A stretch of DNA of 64,000 bases from Actinotalea caeni (GTDB taxonomy: Bacteria > Actinomycetota > Actinomycetes > Actinomycetales > Beutenbergiaceae): the NCBI RefSeq assembly GCF_009733795.1, contig NZ_WNXX01000001.1, positions 124,001-188,000 of the forward strand, read 5' to 3'. The notes beneath the pieces were generated by a model. The model was not told the origin of the DNA. It ran no database searches and saw only the letters and a list, made by a program, of their open reading frames with translations. Position 1 is the stretch's first letter; every line of letters starts with the position of its first letter. Positions 60,989 to 64,000 of this stretch are shown here, piece by piece. The position numbers and the translations under genes are program-made.

Positions 60989-62032
60989 ATGAACCGCAGA
61001 ACGATCCTGGCCGCGGGTGGCGCCCTCGCCGCCTCCGCGCTGACGCTCGCCGCCTGCAGCGGCGGCGGTGGAGGCAGCGGCGACAGCAACCACCTCGTCC
61101 TCTACTCGAGCATGACCGACAACGACCTCAACGTGTTCACCGAGATCGTCACCGAGCAGTTCCCCGACATCGACATCGAGATCGTCAACGGCAGCGCGGG
61201 CGAGCTCACCACCCGGATCCAGTCCGAGTCCGGCAACCCGCAGGGCGACATGATGTGGGGCGGTCTGGACACCGCAGACGGCGACCGCTACGCCGACGTC
61301 TTCGAGCACTGGCTCTCCGAGCACGAGGAGGACCTGCTGCCCGAGTACCGCTCGCCCAACGGGTTCTACAACGTCGACCACCTGTCGACGGTCGCGTTCG
61401 CGGTGAACACCGACATCGAGGCCGAGCTCGGGATCGAGATCAACGGCTACGAGGACCTGCTCGACCCGCGCCTCGAGGGCCGGATCGCCATGGCCGACCC
61501 GACGTCGTCGTCCTCGGCCTGGAACAACATCAGCAACATCATGGCCGTCTACGGCTACGACAGCCCCGAGGCGTGGGACTACCTGGAGGCGCTGCTCGAC
61601 AACGGGCTGGTGATCGTGTCCTCCTCGTCGATCCCGTTCGCCGGCACCGAGGACGGCGAGTACGCCGTCGGCCTCACCTACGAGGACGGCATCGCCGCGC
61701 TGCTCAAGAGCGGGGCGTCCCACATCCGGCTCGTCTACCCCGAGGAGGGGACGAGCGCGTCGGCGTTCGGCACCGCTGTCATCGCGGGGGCACCCAACGC
61801 CGACCTCGCCAAGGACGTCATCACCTACCTCATGAGCCCCGAGGGCCAGGCGGCCTACGCCGAGCGCAGCGGCACGGTGCGGATGACCACGAGCGCCGAC
61901 TACACCCTCGAGTACCTGCCGCCCCGGGAGGAGATCACCTGGGTGGAGCGCGACGTCGAGTGGCTCACCGAGAACCGCGAGGCGATCGTCGAGAAGTGGA
62001 CCGAGCTCTACACCAGCAGGAACGGCGGATGA
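60989..62032 (+). CDS. ABC importer substrate-binding lipoprotein
   Basis: A 347-aa binding protein with a signal peptide and lipobox LAAC (Cys23), followed by a glycine-rich linker. The domain starts HLVLYSSMTDNDLNVFTEIV, as in the AfuA/FbpA class of periplasmic-binding proteins. NTDIEAELG and YLMSPEGQAAYAE are further class features. The tyrosine pair that binds iron in FbpA is not evident (the C-terminal region has YAERSGTVRM), so the substrate may be organic, perhaps a sugar phosphate given the SorC regulator. GAGGAGC precedes the ATG. Confidence 0.9.
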   Translation: MNRRTILAAGGALAASALTLAACSGGGGGSGDSNHLVLYSSMTDNDLNVFTEIVTEQFPDIDIEIVNGSAGELTTRIQSESGNPQGDMMWGGLDTADGDRYADVFEHWLSEHEEDLLPEYRSPNGFYNVDHLSTVAFAVNTDIEAELGIEINGYEDLLDPRLEGRIAMADPTSSSSAWNNISNIMAVYGYDSPEAWDYLEALLDNGLVIVSSSSIPFAGTEDGEYAVGLTYEDGIAALLKSGASHIRLVYPEEGTSASAFGTAVIAGAPNADLAKDVITYLMSPEGQAAYAERSGTVRMTTSADYTLEYLPPREEITWVERDVEWLTENREAIVEKWTELYTSRNGG

Positions 62033-62043
62033 GCTGATCAGAC

Positions 62044-62101
62044 GTCCGTCCCGGGTCCTCGACCCGGGACGGACCGGCGGCGCCGGCCCTCCCTGGCCGG
62101 C
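62044..62101 (+). terminator. two tandem hairpins after the importer operon
   Basis: GTCCGTCCCGGGTC, loop CTC, then its exact complement make a 14-bp stem (62044-62074). A second stem, GCCGGCC with GGCCGGC around CTCCCT, follows at 62082-62101. No T-run is present. They should end or reduce transcription into the secreted-protein gene. Confidence 0.65.
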
Positions 62102-62184
62102 ACCGCCTCCGGCAAGTCACCAACCGAACGGCATGCGCGACCGACGCCACGCCGGTCGTCGGCGTGCCTGGACAGGAGGCAAAG

Positions 62185-64000
62185 ATGCACACGGACACAG
62201 GCGGACGACGGCGGGTGACCGCGGTCGTCGCGGGGGTGGCGATGGCCGCAGCCGGACTGGCGTCGACGTTGCCGGCCGCCGCCGACCCGTCGGCGACCGA
62301 CCAGGTGATCTTCGAGGAGGACTTCTCCGCGGGTGAGCTGCCGGACGGCTTCGACGCCGTGCTCGGCGACTGGCAGGTCCTCGACGGCCGGCTGGTCTCG
62401 ACCAGCGGCGAGGAGGCCGCACGGCTCGGGTTCGGTCCGCAGGCGCCGGAGAACTTCCGGCTCGAGGTGACCGCGGAGTTCGTCGAGGTCGAGAACGCCG
62501 CGCGCTGGCTCAGCCTCGGGGTCGACTACCACGCCGATGAGCACTGGGGGGCGTGGGTGGGGCTGCGGAGCGAGACGACCGCCGCGAACGGTGTCGAGTT
62601 CGTGCAGCGGCCGCGATCCGGCTCCAACGCGCTGAGCGCCTACCCCGGCCCGCTGGACATGGGGGTCGGTGAGCCGCACCGGCTCGTCGTCGAGGTGCGT
62701 GGCACCTCGCTCACGCTCACGATCGACGACCAGCTCGCGCTCAGCACCGACGAGCTCACCCGGACCGACGGCGGCTTCGGGTTCCGCTACAGCCGCGCGA
62801 CGGTCGCGTTCGACGACATCCGGATCACCGAGCTGGCGCCCGGGGCCACCGCGCCCAGCGCGCCGCAGAACGTGCACCTCCAGGAGTCCGGCGACACGGC
62901 CACGATCACATGGGACGCCCCGGCCGATCCTGGCCTGGACCACGCCGGCGAGGTCGCGACGATCACCGGTTACGAGGTCGCGGCCGCACCCGTGGGCACG
63001 CCCGCGGACCAGCTGGCCTGGGCACCGGCGGCCGACGACGGCGCACACACCTTCACCGGGCTGCCCGGCGACGCCGAGCAGCTCCTCCACGTGCGAGCGA
63101 CGAACAGTGCCGGGCTGACCGGTCGGGCGGCATCGGTGATCACGCTGCGTGGCGCCGAGACGGTGGCGGGGCTCAAGCTCCGGCTCGAGAACGGGCCGTG
63201 GCCGACCTCGCACGTGCAGGGCATCGCCGTCGACACCGAGAAGGGTTTCGTCTACTACTCGTTCACCACGCTGCTGGTGAAGACCGACCTCGCCGGCAAC
63301 ATCGTCGGCACGGTCGGTGGGTTCACCGGGCACCTGGGAGACCTCGACCTCAACACCGAGGACGGTCGCGTCTACGGGTCGCTGGAGTACAAGGACGCCG
63401 AGGCCTTCTACATCGCGATCTTCGACGTCGACGAGATCGACGAGGTCGGCATGGACGCGCAGAACTCCGACGTCGTCTCGACCGTCTACCTCGAAGAGGT
63501 CGTCGAGGACTACACAGCGGACATGGACGGCGACGGCGTCTTCGACGGCAACACCGGCGACACCGCCGACCACCGCTACGGCTGCAGCGGGATCGACGGC
63601 GTGGCCTTCGGCCCGGCGTTCGGCGGGGTCGACGGTCCGCAGTACCTCACGGTCGCCTACGGGATCTACAGCAACACCGAGCGCACGGACAACGACCACC
63701 AGGTGCTGCTGCAGTACGACATCAGCGACTGGCCGGCCCTCGAGCGGCCGCTCACCGAGGAGGACCCGCACCACGTCGGTCCCGACGAGGTCGACGGCAA
63801 GTACTTCGTCTTCACGGGCAACACGACCTACGGGGTGCAGAACCTTGAGTTCGACCCATGGCTCGACCGGTGGTTCATGGGTGTCTACGTCGGCAAGAAG
63901 GCGCAGTTCCCGAACTTCCAGCTGTTCGCCGTCGACGCCGAGACCGCACCGGTGCAGCAGCCGCTCGTCGGTCTCGACGGCGAGGAGGGCCTGCTCATCG
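62185..64000 (+). CDS. large secreted protein with FN3 domain, 3' end beyond window
   Basis: Begins MHTDTGGRRRVTAVVAGVAM with GACAGGAGG in front, and is open for 605 codons to the window edge. A signal peptide ends near PAAADP. Residues ~30-215 look like a laminin-G/DUF1080-like jelly-roll (FEEDFSAGELPDGF to FDDIRITEL). An FN3 domain follows (~218-320). Then comes a repeat-rich, perhaps propeller-like, region with VQGIAVDTEKGFVYYSF and DLDLNTEDGRVYGSLEY. No catalytic motif is recognised. It may bind or act on the ligand that the importer takes up, judged by position only. Confidence 0.8.
   Translation, partial: MHTDTGGRRRVTAVVAGVAMAAAGLASTLPAAADPSATDQVIFEEDFSAGELPDGFDAVLGDWQVLDGRLVSTSGEEAARLGFGPQAPENFRLEVTAEFVEVENAARWLSLGVDYHADEHWGAWVGLRSETTAANGVEFVQRPRSGSNALSAYPGPLDMGVGEPHRLVVEVRGTSLTLTIDDQLALSTDELTRTDGGFGFRYSRATVAFDDIRITELAPGATAPSAPQNVHLQESGDTATITWDAPADPGLDHAGEVATITGYEVAAAPVGTPADQLAWAPAADDGAHTFTGLPGDAEQLLHVRATNSAGLTGRAASVITLRGAETVAGLKLRLENGPWPTSHVQGIAVDTEKGFVYYSFTTLLVKTDLAGNIVGTVGGFTGHLGDLDLNTEDGRVYGSLEYKDAEAFYIAIFDVDEIDEVGMDAQNSDVVSTVYLEEVVEDYTADMDGDGVFDGNTGDTADHRYGCSGIDGVAFGPAFGGVDGPQYLTVAYGIYSNTERTDNDHQVLLQYDISDWPALERPLTEEDPHHVGPDEVDGKYFVFTGNTTYGVQNLEFDPWLDRWFMGVYVGKKAQFPNFQLFAVDAETAPVQQPLVGLDGEEGLLI

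Noticed and set aside
62038-63774. A 578-codon open frame antisense to the secreted FN3 protein
   Set aside because: Antisense shadow; the plus strand has a ribosome site, signal peptide and FN3 domain.

Overview
The window comes from a very GC-rich actinobacterium. The evidence is a complete Pup-proteasome locus, a mycothiol ligase (mshC), an Lsr2 nucleoid protein, HGxxPAAW and DUF2752 small proteins, and many GTG starts with no leader. The gene order fits Micrococcales, perhaps near Cellulomonadaceae; that placement is inference from gene content, not a search.

Layout. 1-12623 (minus strand): hisI-trpE-membrane protein, then three small membrane proteins, then trpC-trpB-trpA-lgt and gltB-gltD, mostly joined by 4-nt start/stop overlaps (tryptophan, lipoprotein and glutamate synthesis). 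12654-16930: an asymmetric heterodimeric ABC exporter and a divergent TIGR03085 protein. 16945-27627 (minus): trmI, arc/mpa, dop, pup, prcB, prcA, pafA, an FKBP lipoprotein and hisF, with a site-2-type protease upstream. 27620-30488: a HAD phosphatase and a divergent LysR/SDR pair. 30805-34772: a beta-CASP metallohydrolase, a P-type metal ATPase and a flavodoxin-like protein that share palindromic upstream boxes resembling DosR-type hypoxia sites. 34967-43647: PAC2 protein, mshC, uppP, aldo/keto reductase, an Asp/Glu-tailed protein, DUF5703, M20 peptidase, riboflavin synthase and M3 peptidase. 43976-46846: a secreted subtilase under a CRP/GlxR-like site.

A tRNA-Leu(GAG) gene at 46984-47071 is the attachment site of a decayed integrated element (about 47038-56680). 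It is bounded by a 33-bp direct repeat and by internal arm-type repeats. Inside are lsr2, a truncated FtsK/SpoIIIE translocase, the methionine genes metE and a frameshifted metF behind a probable SAM riboswitch, several broken genes, a pile-up of IS3 and IS110 pieces, a truncated integrase and an excisionase-like gene. One IS3-family copy has 23-bp terminal inverted repeats and a 4-bp target duplication.

56917-64000 (plus): a SorC-family regulator, a perfect 20-bp palindrome that is probably its operator, an ABC importer (ATPase, two-domain permease, lipoprotein binding protein), and a large secreted protein with an FN3 domain that runs off the window. The four form one apparent uptake module whose substrate cannot be read from sequence.

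A recurring signal across the window is a TANNNT -10 hexamer placed 6-8 nt before a start codon (arc, dop, FKBP, ABC exporter, TIGR03085, PAC2, mshC, uppP, aldo/keto reductase, acidic protein, DUF5703, HGxxPAAW). This implies leaderless transcription and was used here to choose starts.
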